This document shows, one piece after another, positions 42,527 through 50,408 of a DNA stretch of 64,000 bases. The stretch is from Geothrix sp. 21YS21S-2 (GTDB lineage Bacteria; Acidobacteriota; Holophagae; Holophagales; Holophagaceae). A model generated the notes under the pieces. It did not search any database and was not told where the DNA came from. It was given only the letters and a program-made list of their open reading frames with translations. Location: assembly GCF_030846775.1 (NCBI RefSeq), contig NZ_CP132910.1:1646001-1710000 (forward strand). Direction: 5' to 3'. Made by a program: the position numbers and the translations under genes. Numbering within the stretch: the stretch's first letter is position 1; each line of letters starts with the position of its first letter.

Positions 42527-42558
42527 AGGCCCCGTCAGCGGACGGGGCCTTTGGTTTT
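42527..42558 (+). terminator. Rho-independent terminator after tRNA-Leu
   Basis: AGGCCCCGTC, a four-base loop and GACGGGGCCT form a perfect 10-base-pair stem followed by TTGGTTTTG. It lies eight bases after the tRNA. Confidence 0.85.
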
Positions 42559-42841
42559 GTGGGACACCACCGGGTTTCATGCGATCTGTCGCGCACCCGA
42601 GGGCATTCACGATCGCCCCGGTCAGGTGGTTCAGCCCAGCTTCCATCCGGGAGCCTCTGAGAATTCTGGTCTGCAACACCGTGCGAAGAGGTACCCTGGA
42701 CTATTCCCAGCATTTAAAGCCGCCAATTCCGGCATGCCCCGGCCAAGGACCAAGCACATGAACGGTTCGATCACACTTGCCCTTCTGCTCCCGACTGCCC
42801 TGATCGCCCTATTGCCTTCCAGGCCAGACCGAGGGTTTCCC
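42559..42841 (+). other. Leader region of the Kelch lipoprotein gene
   Basis: No independent gene is visible. An in-frame ATG at 42758 with a possible AAGGA would extend the lipoprotein by 28 residues, so part of this stretch may be coding. Confidence 0.4.
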
Positions 42842-45800
42842 GTGCTTGAATTCGAGAAGAGGGTAACGGCCGCTGGCCGGGCCTGGCTTGCGCTCATCCT
42901 GGTCGCCCTGGGGGTGCAGGTGGCCTGTGGGGGGGGAGGCAGCGGGTCAGGTCCCAATCCGCCGGCGGTCGGCATCAGCTATCCCCAGAATCCCTGCACC
43001 TACGAAGCCGGCACGGCGATCCTCCCCAACAGGCCGGTCGTCCAGGGTGGAGCCCCTTCCCAGTTCGCGGTGACCCCGGGCCTTCCGGCCGGTCTGGCCC
43101 TGGATCCCGTGGGCGGAGGGTTGTCCGGGACGCCCGTCACGGCCGCGCCCGCGGCCCTGTACCGGGTCACGGCCACCTTTGGGGCCCGGACGGCCCACTG
43201 CGATCTCACCATCACGGTGCTCGACCCGCCTCCGGGCCATCTCGCCTACGCCATGGCGGACTCCGTGCTTACCGCCGGGGACTCGCTTGTGAGCATCCAG
43301 CCCTCCTATGACGGGGGCCGGCCCACGCGGTTCTCGGTGGCTCCGGCCTTGCCTCCGGGGCTGGCCCTCGACCCTGCGACGGGGCTGCTCGAGGGCTGCC
43401 CCCGGGATCCGGCGCCGGCGGCGGGTTTCGTCATCACGGCGTCGAATTCCGGCGGAAGCGCCACCGCCACCGTGGTATTCGCGGTCCGGCCCGCAGGCGC
43501 CCCCGGGCCGCTGCGCTACGCGGTGAACCCGGTGGTGTTCGAAGCGGGCAGGACCGCCTTGCCGGACCTGCCCTCCTGCGAGGGGATCATTGCGGGCTAT
43601 GCGGTCGACCCGCCCCTTCCGCCTGGCCTGTCGCTGGATCCGTCCTCGGGCGCCATCGGCGGGGTTCCGGTTGCGGCAACCGCTCCCAGGGTGTACCAGG
43701 TGTCCGCCACGAACAGCGGCGGCACTTCCACCTGTGCGCTGGCCCTCACGGTGGTGCAGGCGGCCGAAAGCCTCCCCGTGACCCTGGACGCCCTCGTCAC
43801 CGCCGGCAAGGGCGGGTACCGGGCATCCGTGCGCCCGGGAGGGACGCTCTATGCATGGTCCCTGGTGAACGGGACGATCCTCAGCGGCCAAGGCACAGCG
43901 GCCATCACCTATCAGGCCGGAACGGCGGGGCCCCTGGAGGCCCGGGTCGCGGTGGATGGGGCCTGGGGACGGGGCACGGCCACGGCCGTGGCCCCCCCTG
44001 CCGCCCATCTCTTCGCCCAGGCAAAGGTGTTCTACGGGGAGAAGGGCATCCTGGCCTCGGTCCCCCCCCAGGCGGGCATGAAATACCGGTGGACGCTGCT
44101 CCCAGGGACCGCGGACGGGACGATCACGGGGAGCGCCGACGGACCGGTGCTGGCCTATGAGGTGGGACCGTCCCCCGGCTTCTATCGCCTCCAGGTGGAG
44201 GTGGAGAACCTTGCCGGCGACCGCTCATCCAGGATCCGGGATCTGGAAGTCGTGAAAGGCCAATTCCTGAAGGATGTCCGTACGCCAAGGCAGCGGGACG
44301 GCGCCAGCCTGACGGTTTGCGGGGACGGCAGGGTGCTCATGGTGGGCGGCTATGTGCCGGACGATAACTTCCAATACATCAATACCCTGTGGTGGACCAG
44401 CGGGCCGACCGCCATTGTCGAGCTCTTCGACCCGGCCACCAGCACGTGGGCCGAGGTCGCCCCGATCCCCACCGCCAGGGCCCATCATTCCGCGACGCGC
44501 CTTCCGGACGGGACCATCCTGGTGGCCGGCGGCCAGGCCCTGGACCCCACGGGGGAACGGCTCGTCCCCAGCGTGAAGGCGGAAATCTACGATCCGGCCA
44601 CCGATACCTGGTCGGTGGCCGGCGCCATGGCCCTGGCGCGCAGCTACTACACCGCCACCCTCCTGAGGAACGGGAAGGTGCTGGTCGTGGGTGGCTCCGT
44701 GAGTGACCGGAGCGCCGAGCTTTACGATCCGGGCACCCGCGCCTGGTCACGGGCGGCTGCGCCCCGGGCGCAGCGGGTGGAGCATGTCGCGGGCCTCCTG
44801 GCGGATGGCAAGGTCCTGGTGACCGGCGGCACGAACGGCCTCAATGTCCACTTCGACAACACGGCCGAGCGGTACGACCCTCTGACCGATACCTGGTCCA
44901 GCGCCGCAAGCCCGCTGAGTGCCCACATCTGGCGGCAATGCATCCCCCTCCCCACCGGCAGGCTCCTCCTGGCTGGAGGCTTCGATACCGTTGGAAACCT
45001 GGGCCGGAGGCCGGAGGCGGAGCTGTACGACCCCAGGACGGATCGCTGGACCGCGACCCAAAGCATGCAGTACGGCCGGGCGACCTCCGGCGCCACGACC
45101 CTCAAGGATGGCCGCATCCTGGTGGTGGGTGGGACCTCGAGCAGCACGTACCCACCCATCCAGGCTCCGGCCGAGCTGTTCGATCCCGTCTCGAACACCT
45201 GGTCCGACGCCGGCCTGCCCCTCAGTCCCCGCGACCACCCGAACCTGGCGGTCCTGGAGGATGGGACCGTGCTGATGGCGGGCGGCAACCTCATGGGGTC
45301 CGGCGCCAACGCCCCAGGCGCCTACCTCGCGGGGGCGGAGTTCTTTTCGCCAGCCACCCGGAGCTGGTCGGCCAGGGGAGGCATGGAACGGGTCCGGGGG
45401 GAGGCCACGGCCGTAGCCCTGGCGGATGGCCGGGTCCTTGTCGCGGGGGGGATGACCCTCTCCTCCTGTCCCCCCGCCACGGAACTGTATGATCCCGCCA
45501 CCCGTTCCTGGAGCTCCGCCGGCGCCTTGGCCAAGGGGCGCATGGGCCTCGCGGCGGCCCTGGCGGGTGAAGGGGAGGTCCTGGTTGCCGGGGGGGCGGA
45601 CTACGAAGGCAACGTGCTGGCCAGCGTGGAACGGTACGAGGCCGCGGCCAACCGCTGGACCGAGGCTGCCCCGCTGGCCACGGGACGGGTCTACCCCACC
45701 GCCACCCGGCTCCTGGATGGGAGGGTGCTGGTGGCCGGCGGCTCCAGCCGGTTGGCCGGCAACCTCGCCCTGGCTTCGGCCGAGATCTACGATCCTGCCA

Positions 45801-46387
45801 CGGGCCGGTGGACCAGCGCCGGCACCCTGCAGGTGGCCCGCGTCCACCACACCGCGACCCTGCTGCGGGATGGAACCGTCCTGGTGGCCGGCGGGGAAGG
45901 CTCCCTGGGGTCCGGCGGGGCCCCCCCGGTGTTCAACAGTGCCGAACTCTACGACCCTGCCACGAACACCTGGTCCCCGACCGGGAGCATGACGTACCCG
46001 AAACTGTGGACCACGGCGATCCTCCTGCAGGATGGCAAGGTGTTCATGGTGGGCGCCGGGGGCGATTTCACCCTGTACAATCCCGGGTATGCCGAAACCT
46101 ATGACCCGCTCACCCGGTCCTGGTCGCGCTCCGGCCCTGTGGAGGGCCGGCGGTGGGCTCCCCTGGCGGCGCTGCAGGCCGACGGAAGGGTTTTCGTCCT
46201 GGGCGGCAGCAATGATCCGGACAAGGTCCTGTTCGCGCAGATCTTCGACCCCGTGGGCCAGACCTGGCAGGCGGTGCCGTCCGGCACCAACTGTTACCTG
46301 AGCGGCCTTGCGGTGCCTCTGCCGGACGGCAGGATCCTGATCGTGGGCGGGTTTCCGGAGTACATCCCCTTCTTCTGGAAACCCTGA
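42842..46387 (+). CDS. Large lipoprotein with Ig-like and Kelch repeats
   Basis: An 1,181-residue surface or periplasmic lipoprotein if started at GTG 42842. That start gives a signal with a basic n-region and lipobox VQVAC, behind a GAGGG ribosome site. Three putative-Ig (He_PIG type) modules follow, each with a PPGLALDP-like turn, to about residue 300. The rest (about 470-1180) holds about a dozen Kelch repeats of the form ATLL-DGTVLVAGG-ELYDP-TW, which should close one or two beta-propellers like galactose oxidase. No copper-site residues were identified, so a binding role is more likely. The alternative start is ATG 42758. Confidence 0.8.
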   Translation: MLEFEKRVTAAGRAWLALILVALGVQVACGGGGSGSGPNPPAVGISYPQNPCTYEAGTAILPNRPVVQGGAPSQFAVTPGLPAGLALDPVGGGLSGTPVTAAPAALYRVTATFGARTAHCDLTITVLDPPPGHLAYAMADSVLTAGDSLVSIQPSYDGGRPTRFSVAPALPPGLALDPATGLLEGCPRDPAPAAGFVITASNSGGSATATVVFAVRPAGAPGPLRYAVNPVVFEAGRTALPDLPSCEGIIAGYAVDPPLPPGLSLDPSSGAIGGVPVAATAPRVYQVSATNSGGTSTCALALTVVQAAESLPVTLDALVTAGKGGYRASVRPGGTLYAWSLVNGTILSGQGTAAITYQAGTAGPLEARVAVDGAWGRGTATAVAPPAAHLFAQAKVFYGEKGILASVPPQAGMKYRWTLLPGTADGTITGSADGPVLAYEVGPSPGFYRLQVEVENLAGDRSSRIRDLEVVKGQFLKDVRTPRQRDGASLTVCGDGRVLMVGGYVPDDNFQYINTLWWTSGPTAIVELFDPATSTWAEVAPIPTARAHHSATRLPDGTILVAGGQALDPTGERLVPSVKAEIYDPATDTWSVAGAMALARSYYTATLLRNGKVLVVGGSVSDRSAELYDPGTRAWSRAAAPRAQRVEHVAGLLADGKVLVTGGTNGLNVHFDNTAERYDPLTDTWSSAASPLSAHIWRQCIPLPTGRLLLAGGFDTVGNLGRRPEAELYDPRTDRWTATQSMQYGRATSGATTLKDGRILVVGGTSSSTYPPIQAPAELFDPVSNTWSDAGLPLSPRDHPNLAVLEDGTVLMAGGNLMGSGANAPGAYLAGAEFFSPATRSWSARGGMERVRGEATAVALADGRVLVAGGMTLSSCPPATELYDPATRSWSSAGALAKGRMGLAAALAGEGEVLVAGGADYEGNVLASVERYEAAANRWTEAAPLATGRVYPTATRLLDGRVLVAGGSSRLAGNLALASAEIYDPATGRWTSAGTLQVARVHHTATLLRDGTVLVAGGEGSLGSGGAPPVFNSAELYDPATNTWSPTGSMTYPKLWTTAILLQDGKVFMVGAGGDFTLYNPGYAETYDPLTRSWSRSGPVEGRRWAPLAALQADGRVFVLGGSNDPDKVLFAQIFDPVGQTWQAVPSGTNCYLSGLAVPLPDGRILIVGGFPEYIPFFWKP

Positions 46388-46440
46388 CCTTACCTCCCGA
46401 GGCCAAAAGGGCTCGAATCCAGGAACGGCCCTCGACATCA

Positions 46441-46481
46441 GGTACCGGCCTTGCACATAACCATCGTGAAAGGCCGATACC
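46441..46481. terminator. Stem between convergent genes
   Basis: GGTACCGGCCTT (46441-46452) and AAGGCCGATACC (46470-46481) are inverted with one mismatch around a 17-base loop. They lie between the converging Kelch lipoprotein and DUF2795 genes; no long T run is present. Confidence 0.45.
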
Positions 46482-46487
46482 GGATGC

Positions 46488-46694
46488 CTAGTGCGTCTCC
46501 CCGAAGGCCTCCATGACCTCAGCCATGGTCGTGTAGAGCCGGTCGGGCAGCCCTTCCAGGGCGTTCACCACCTTCTCGTCCGGGTTGTTCTTCCGGACGT
46601 GGTCCGCAAGGTCCTTCCTCTTGCACGGGAATTCCAGTCCTTTCAAATGCAGCGCCAGATTGGACGGCGATTCTCCACCCACGCCTCGAGTCAT
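46488..46694 (-). CDS. DUF2795 domain protein
   Basis: A 68-residue soluble protein. It matches DUF2795: LALHLKGLEFPCKRKDLADHVRKN, then a helix and LPDRLYTTMAEVMEAFG. These small proteins are common in bacteria of soil and sediment; their function is not established. The ATG at 46694 was chosen because a GGAGG lies before it; the longer in-frame start adds residues outside the domain. The gene stands alone. Confidence 0.83.
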   Translation of the reverse strand: MTRGVGGESPSNLALHLKGLEFPCKRKDLADHVRKNNPDEKVVNALEGLPDRLYTTMAEVMEAFGETH

Positions 46695-46817
46695 GACATC
46701 CTCCGTGAGAAAAGGGGGGTCCGCTCCGCCGGGCATGACCGCCATGCCCTGCGGTTCCCATCCCGTGCCGGCAACGGGGGGGGTGGTTCCCCATGGCGAA
46801 TCCGCCCCGGGGCCCCC

Positions 46818-47516
46818 TCAGATCCGCGGCAGCAGCTGGAGGGTCACCTCGGGGTCCGGCCCGAAACCGACGGTCACCTCCTGCCGGGCGTGGCCCACGA
46901 CTTCGGTCTCGGCACCCCGGCTCCGGCTGCGGGTCACCCGGAAGTCGTAGGTGCCGGGGGCCAGGGTCCCCTGGTACGGCGGGGCGAGCGCGGCCACCTT
47001 CAGGGCTTCGGCCGGGCCGTGGAAGGGAATGCGCTGGTAGATCTCAAGGGTGTCCGCCAGGACCCAGCCCTCCTCCGGGCCGGACGGCAGGGAGGGAGCC
47101 ACCGCGGCCCTGATGCGGCCCTGGAGCGCCGGATCGAGCACGAACACCAGCTCCTGACGGGCCGGGACGTGGGCCGGAGCGCCAGGCGCCGGGGTGATCT
47201 CGGCCCCATGCCGGACCAGGTCCCCTTCCCCCTGGAACGCCAGCTGGTAGCTGGAGCCGCCCCTCACGGACAGCTCCATGCGGAACCCACCCTGGGCGTC
47301 CGTGACGGCCCGGAGTGCGCCCTCCTTTCCGTGGACCGGGGAGAGCGCGACCTGGATCCCGGCCAGGGGCCGGCCTTCGGCGTCGGTGACCTTTCCCGCC
47401 ACCAGGCCCGGGGTCGTGGGGGGAATGCCCACGCCGCCTGCGGTGGGGGGATGCCCCCCGTCGGAGCATCCGAGAAGGCAGGCCAGAGCGATGGGGACGA
47501 GGGGACGGATGGCCAT
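46818..47516 (-). CDS. Lipoprotein with carboxypeptidase-regulatory-like domain
   Basis: A 232-residue lipoprotein: signal ending CLLGC (lipobox), a Gly/Pro linker, then a carboxypeptidase-regulatory-like Ig fold with VAGKVTDAEGRPLAGIQVAL and DAQGGFRMEL (about 38-85). The C-terminal half is a second beta domain. These folds mostly serve as carriers or binding modules on the cell surface. The start is ten bases after the stop of the next upstream gene, so the two are co-transcribed. Confidence 0.78.
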   Translation of the reverse strand: MAIRPLVPIALACLLGCSDGGHPPTAGGVGIPPTTPGLVAGKVTDAEGRPLAGIQVALSPVHGKEGALRAVTDAQGGFRMELSVRGGSSYQLAFQGEGDLVRHGAEITPAPGAPAHVPARQELVFVLDPALQGRIRAAVAPSLPSGPEEGWVLADTLEIYQRIPFHGPAEALKVAALAPPYQGTLAPGTYDFRVTRSRSRGAETEVVGHARQEVTVGFGPDPEVTLQLLPRI

Positions 47517-47526
47517 GGCAGAACCC

Positions 47527-48039
47527 TTAGCGAGCGGAGGTTAGGGGCAGGAAGACCGGTTCCCCGGGATGGCCGGAGGGGGCGTCCGCGCGCCTGGCGA
47601 GCGCCAGCAGGGCGGCCGGGTCCAGATGGCCGAAAGCGCCGGTGCTCACGGCGATGGGCAGCACCGCGGGCCAGTCCGCCTCGATGGAGAGCCGTTCGCC
47701 CCCGGCACCCACCACCGCGCGGAGGGACGTGCCGGGGCCGTACGCCGGGACGCCCTCCAGCAGCCTCCGGTAGAGGAAGGTGCGGTTCACGAGGCGGGCC
47801 GGGCCCCCCCGGAACTGGTCCATCAGGTCCGAGCTGGCCTGGAACCGCATCTGGTCCGGGGGGACCTTCAGGGCCAGGACCGCCGCGTCGGCGGCCGCCC
47901 GCAGCCGCTCATCCAGGGAGGGGGCCGCGCACGGGTGGTCCTTCACCGGTGCGGCGGGGACCGGCAGAGCCGGGCAGGTTTCGGTCGCGAAGACCGTCGC
48001 GGAACAGAGGAGGGGGGCGATCCAGGGAACAGCGTGCAT
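47527..48039 (-). CDS. Secreted protein of unknown function
   Basis: A 170-residue exported protein with a signal peptide of about 19 residues (ending VFATE) and two Cys near the mature N-terminus (CPALP, CAAPS). The body has a helix around 45-75, then mixed strands. No family is recognised. It lies between a 109-residue unknown protein and the regulatory-domain lipoprotein, with 12- and 10-base gaps, so all three form one minus-strand operon. Confidence 0.68.
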   Translation of the reverse strand: MHAVPWIAPLLCSATVFATETCPALPVPAAPVKDHPCAAPSLDERLRAAADAAVLALKVPPDQMRFQASSDLMDQFRGGPARLVNRTFLYRRLLEGVPAYGPGTSLRAVVGAGGERLSIEADWPAVLPIAVSTGAFGHLDPAALLALARRADAPSGHPGEPVFLPLTSAR

Positions 48040-48051
48040 GGCGGACTCCAG

Positions 48052-48381
48052 CTATCGGAAGACGGGTTTGCCGAAGGTGAGGTAGCGGCATTTCAGGGCG
48101 AGTTGGTACGAGGGGTCCAGGCGTCCCGGACTGGGCAGGGGGGCGTGGAAGGACTCCTCGAAGTAGTCGAGGGTCTCCTTCGTGGGCCCCGTCCCCCGGG
48201 TGACGACCCAGGCGTAGACGCCCGGATCGAGGCCGGTGCTGCCGTTGAGGGCGAAATTCTGCCTGGCGGCGTGGAACCAGGCTTCGCCGATGGTGTGGGG
48301 CTCCCCGCTTGCCTTCGCCTCGTTGTCGGAGCGGAGCAGCAGGCCGATCAGGCCCGGTTGCAACAAGGATCGTGGAATCAT
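48052..48381 (-). CDS. Small unknown protein, possibly truncated
   Basis: A 109-residue protein without a signal peptide. The segment IGEAWFHAARQN with the preceding hydrophobic LIGLLLRS recalls the end of caspase-like or DUF6345-type domains, so it may be what is left of a larger enzyme; that comparison is weak. GGAGG precedes the ATG at 48381 by seven bases (a TTG one codon earlier is unlikely). First gene of the three-gene unit. Confidence 0.55.
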   Translation of the reverse strand: MIPRSLLQPGLIGLLLRSDNEAKASGEPHTIGEAWFHAARQNFALNGSTGLDPGVYAWVVTRGTGPTKETLDYFEESFHAPLPSPGRLDPSYQLALKCRYLTFGKPVFR

Positions 48382-48558
48382 CAAATCACCTCCAGAGGCG
48401 TCCAGTGCCTATCCGGTGTTCCGAACCGTAAAAGGGTTCATGGCGGAATTCGATGGGACGGCCGCGCGTGACCGCCGCGCACCGTGACTCCGGGTCTGAA
48501 CCAATGCCGCGGCGCCGGCACAGAGACAGTGCCGGCGCGTCCGGATCCAGGAGAAGCC

Positions 48559-49296
48559 ATGCCGAAGGTCCCCTTGCCCACCCTGATGCTCGTCCCCGCG
48601 CTCCTCGCGGCCTCGCAACCGGACACGGATGCCCGGATCGCCGCGGCGGCCCGGAATTCCTACAATTTCCGCGTCCACCTCAAGGGCGACACCCTCGAGG
48701 TCGCCTCCCGCTCGGGCGCGGTCACCCTCAGCGGGACGGTGGCCAACGAGTTCCACCGGACCCTCGCGGAGGAGACCGTCAAGGACCTCCCGGGCGTGAC
48801 CTCCGTGACCAACCTCCTGGTCCTCAAGGCCGAAGCCTCGGCCACGGCCCCCGACGTCTGGCTGGCCACGAAGGTCCGGACCGCCCTGCGCTACCACCGG
48901 AACGTCGACGAGGCCACCGTGGGCGTCGCGGCCCGGGACGGCGTCGTGACGCTCTCGGGCCGCATCGGCAGCGCCGCCCAGAAGGGCCTCGCCCAGGACA
49001 TCGCCGGGAACGTGGACGGGGTGAAGGAGGTGAGGAACACCCTGCGCGTCGTGCCCCCCGGAGCGAAGACCCTGGCCGAGAAGATCGACGACGCCTCGGT
49101 CACCGCCCAGGTGAAGGCCGTGCTCCTGGCCCACCGGGGCACGCGCATGCTCGCCACCCACGTCAAAACGGACCGGGGCGTCGTCACCCTCGGGGGCGAA
49201 GCCAGGAATTCCGCGGAGAAGATCCTGGTCGAGCGCCTCACCTCGGACGTCAAGGGGGTCCGGCGCGTCCGGAACCGGATGACCGTCGCCCCCTGA
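48559..49296 (+). CDS. Secreted protein with three BON domains
   Basis: A 245-residue exported protein: signal peptide about 1-18, then three BON domains, each with a VTLSG- or VTLGG-type strand and a V-G-V-T/R-x-V-x-N turn (near 50-90, 125-165 and 200-240). BON domains bind phospholipid or other envelope surfaces, as in OsmY. AGGAGA lies before the ATG at 48559; a longer in-frame start would remove the signal peptide from the N-terminus. A long hairpin follows its stop. Confidence 0.87.
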   Translation: MPKVPLPTLMLVPALLAASQPDTDARIAAAARNSYNFRVHLKGDTLEVASRSGAVTLSGTVANEFHRTLAEETVKDLPGVTSVTNLLVLKAEASATAPDVWLATKVRTALRYHRNVDEATVGVAARDGVVTLSGRIGSAAQKGLAQDIAGNVDGVKEVRNTLRVVPPGAKTLAEKIDDASVTAQVKAVLLAHRGTRMLATHVKTDRGVVTLGGEARNSAEKILVERLTSDVKGVRRVRNRMTVAP

Positions 49297-49304
49297 CGGA
49301 CGTC

Positions 49305-49338
49305 CGCCCGCGGGCCGGCGCGCGCCGGCCCGCGGGCG
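49305..49338. terminator. Bidirectional terminator-like hairpin
   Basis: CGCCCGCGGGCCGGCG and its exact complement are separated by two bases, between the convergent BON and hemerythrin-domain genes. There is no T run on either side; its stability makes it a plausible stop or RNA end for both. Confidence 0.55.
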
Positions 49339-49342
49339 CCGT

Positions 49343-50290
49343 TCAGGAGGGACCCGGGCGCACCTCACCCCCGCCACTCTTCCTGGCATCCATGGGATTC
49401 CCGGCGACCCTGCCGCGCCAGGCTCCGCTCTCCGCGCGCGTGCGCTCCAGGTGCTCCTTGTAGTTCTGGAGGTTCGAGGCCACGTACCGAGGCAGGACGC
49501 CCACCATGGCCCCGAGGTTTTCGAGGAGCCCCTGGGGCTCGTAGTTCAGCTCCACCAGGATCCGCGAGGAGCCTTCGTCCAGGGCCAGGAAGCTCACCGA
49601 ACCCGCGTTCATGGACCCTTCCAAGCTCCGCCAGGCGATGCGGGCGTCGGGGGTCTGCTCGTAGATCTCTGAGGTCCAGCGCAGGTCCTTCCCGGCCACC
49701 TCGGCGCGCCACTCCACGCGGGTGGGGCCGGCCTGGCGCACCTCCTTCACGTTGGCCAGGAAGCGCGGGAAGTCCTCGAACTGGGTCCACTGGTTGTAGG
49801 CCACCTGCAGGGGCACCGCCAGGTCGATGGAATGGGCGAAGGGAGGGAACATCTCCATCCGGCCCCGGAGCCGGGCCAGGTCCGCGCCGAGTTCCTCGTT
49901 GGGGGCGGCGCCCGCCGCCAGCACCGGGAACGCCTGCTCCTCCTCTTCGAGGACATGCTCCTGGAGGAAGATCATGAGCCGGCCCAGCACCTTCCGGCCC
50001 TCCGGACCGCCGTAACCGCCCTTGAGCCTGAATTCGCTGATGAGCCGCTTCATGTCGCCATGGGCCCCGCCCAGGCGCTGCGTCAGGCTGTCGTCCTGGC
50101 ACGCCGTCGTGAGGAGCGGGTAGACCAGGCGTTCCTCCAGCCAGGAATGGATCTCCAAGGCCTCAAGGAGTTCCCTGGCGGGGTCCTCCTGGCCGGCGGG
50201 CCGGGATTCCTGGCAGAGCTTCTGGTAGAGCTCGCGGATGCGTTGATGGTCCTCGTGGAGCAGCCGGGTTGCGGTGATCGGTGTGCCCAT
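49343..50290 (-). CDS. Hemerythrin-SRPBCC fusion protein
   Basis: A 315-residue soluble protein. Residues 1-135 form a hemerythrin-like four-helix bundle with the metal-ligand pattern: His in HEDHQ near 13-16, His in LEIHSWLEERLVYP near 48, His in GAHGDM near 76, and HVLEEEEQAF near 112. Residues about 150-295 form an SRPBCC (START-like, polyketide-cyclase type) domain with a hydrophobic ligand cavity: VPLQVAYNQWTQFEDFPRF and PTRVEWRAEV. Such a fusion could sense oxygen or bind iron together with a lipid-like ligand. GGAGGGG precedes the ATG. Function is inferred from domains only. Confidence 0.85.
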   Translation of the reverse strand: MGTPITATRLLHEDHQRIRELYQKLCQESRPAGQEDPARELLEALEIHSWLEERLVYPLLTTACQDDSLTQRLGGAHGDMKRLISEFRLKGGYGGPEGRKVLGRLMIFLQEHVLEEEEQAFPVLAAGAAPNEELGADLARLRGRMEMFPPFAHSIDLAVPLQVAYNQWTQFEDFPRFLANVKEVRQAGPTRVEWRAEVAGKDLRWTSEIYEQTPDARIAWRSLEGSMNAGSVSFLALDEGSSRILVELNYEPQGLLENLGAMVGVLPRYVASNLQNYKEHLERTRAESGAWRGRVAGNPMDARKSGGGEVRPGPS

Positions 50291-50408
50291 GTTCCCCTCC
50301 CATGGAAGCGGGTTTGCGGCCGCCGGCCGGCCCCAGCGCAGACATCCTGGTGGAGCCGTTTTCCGGCGGTCCTGGCGAGGAGATGCGAACGGGGACGGGA
50401 AGGTTCCG

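Noticed and set aside
42559..42757. Riboswitch or other structured RNA after the tRNA
   Set aside because: Beyond the tRNA terminator no conserved motif or convincing fold was found.
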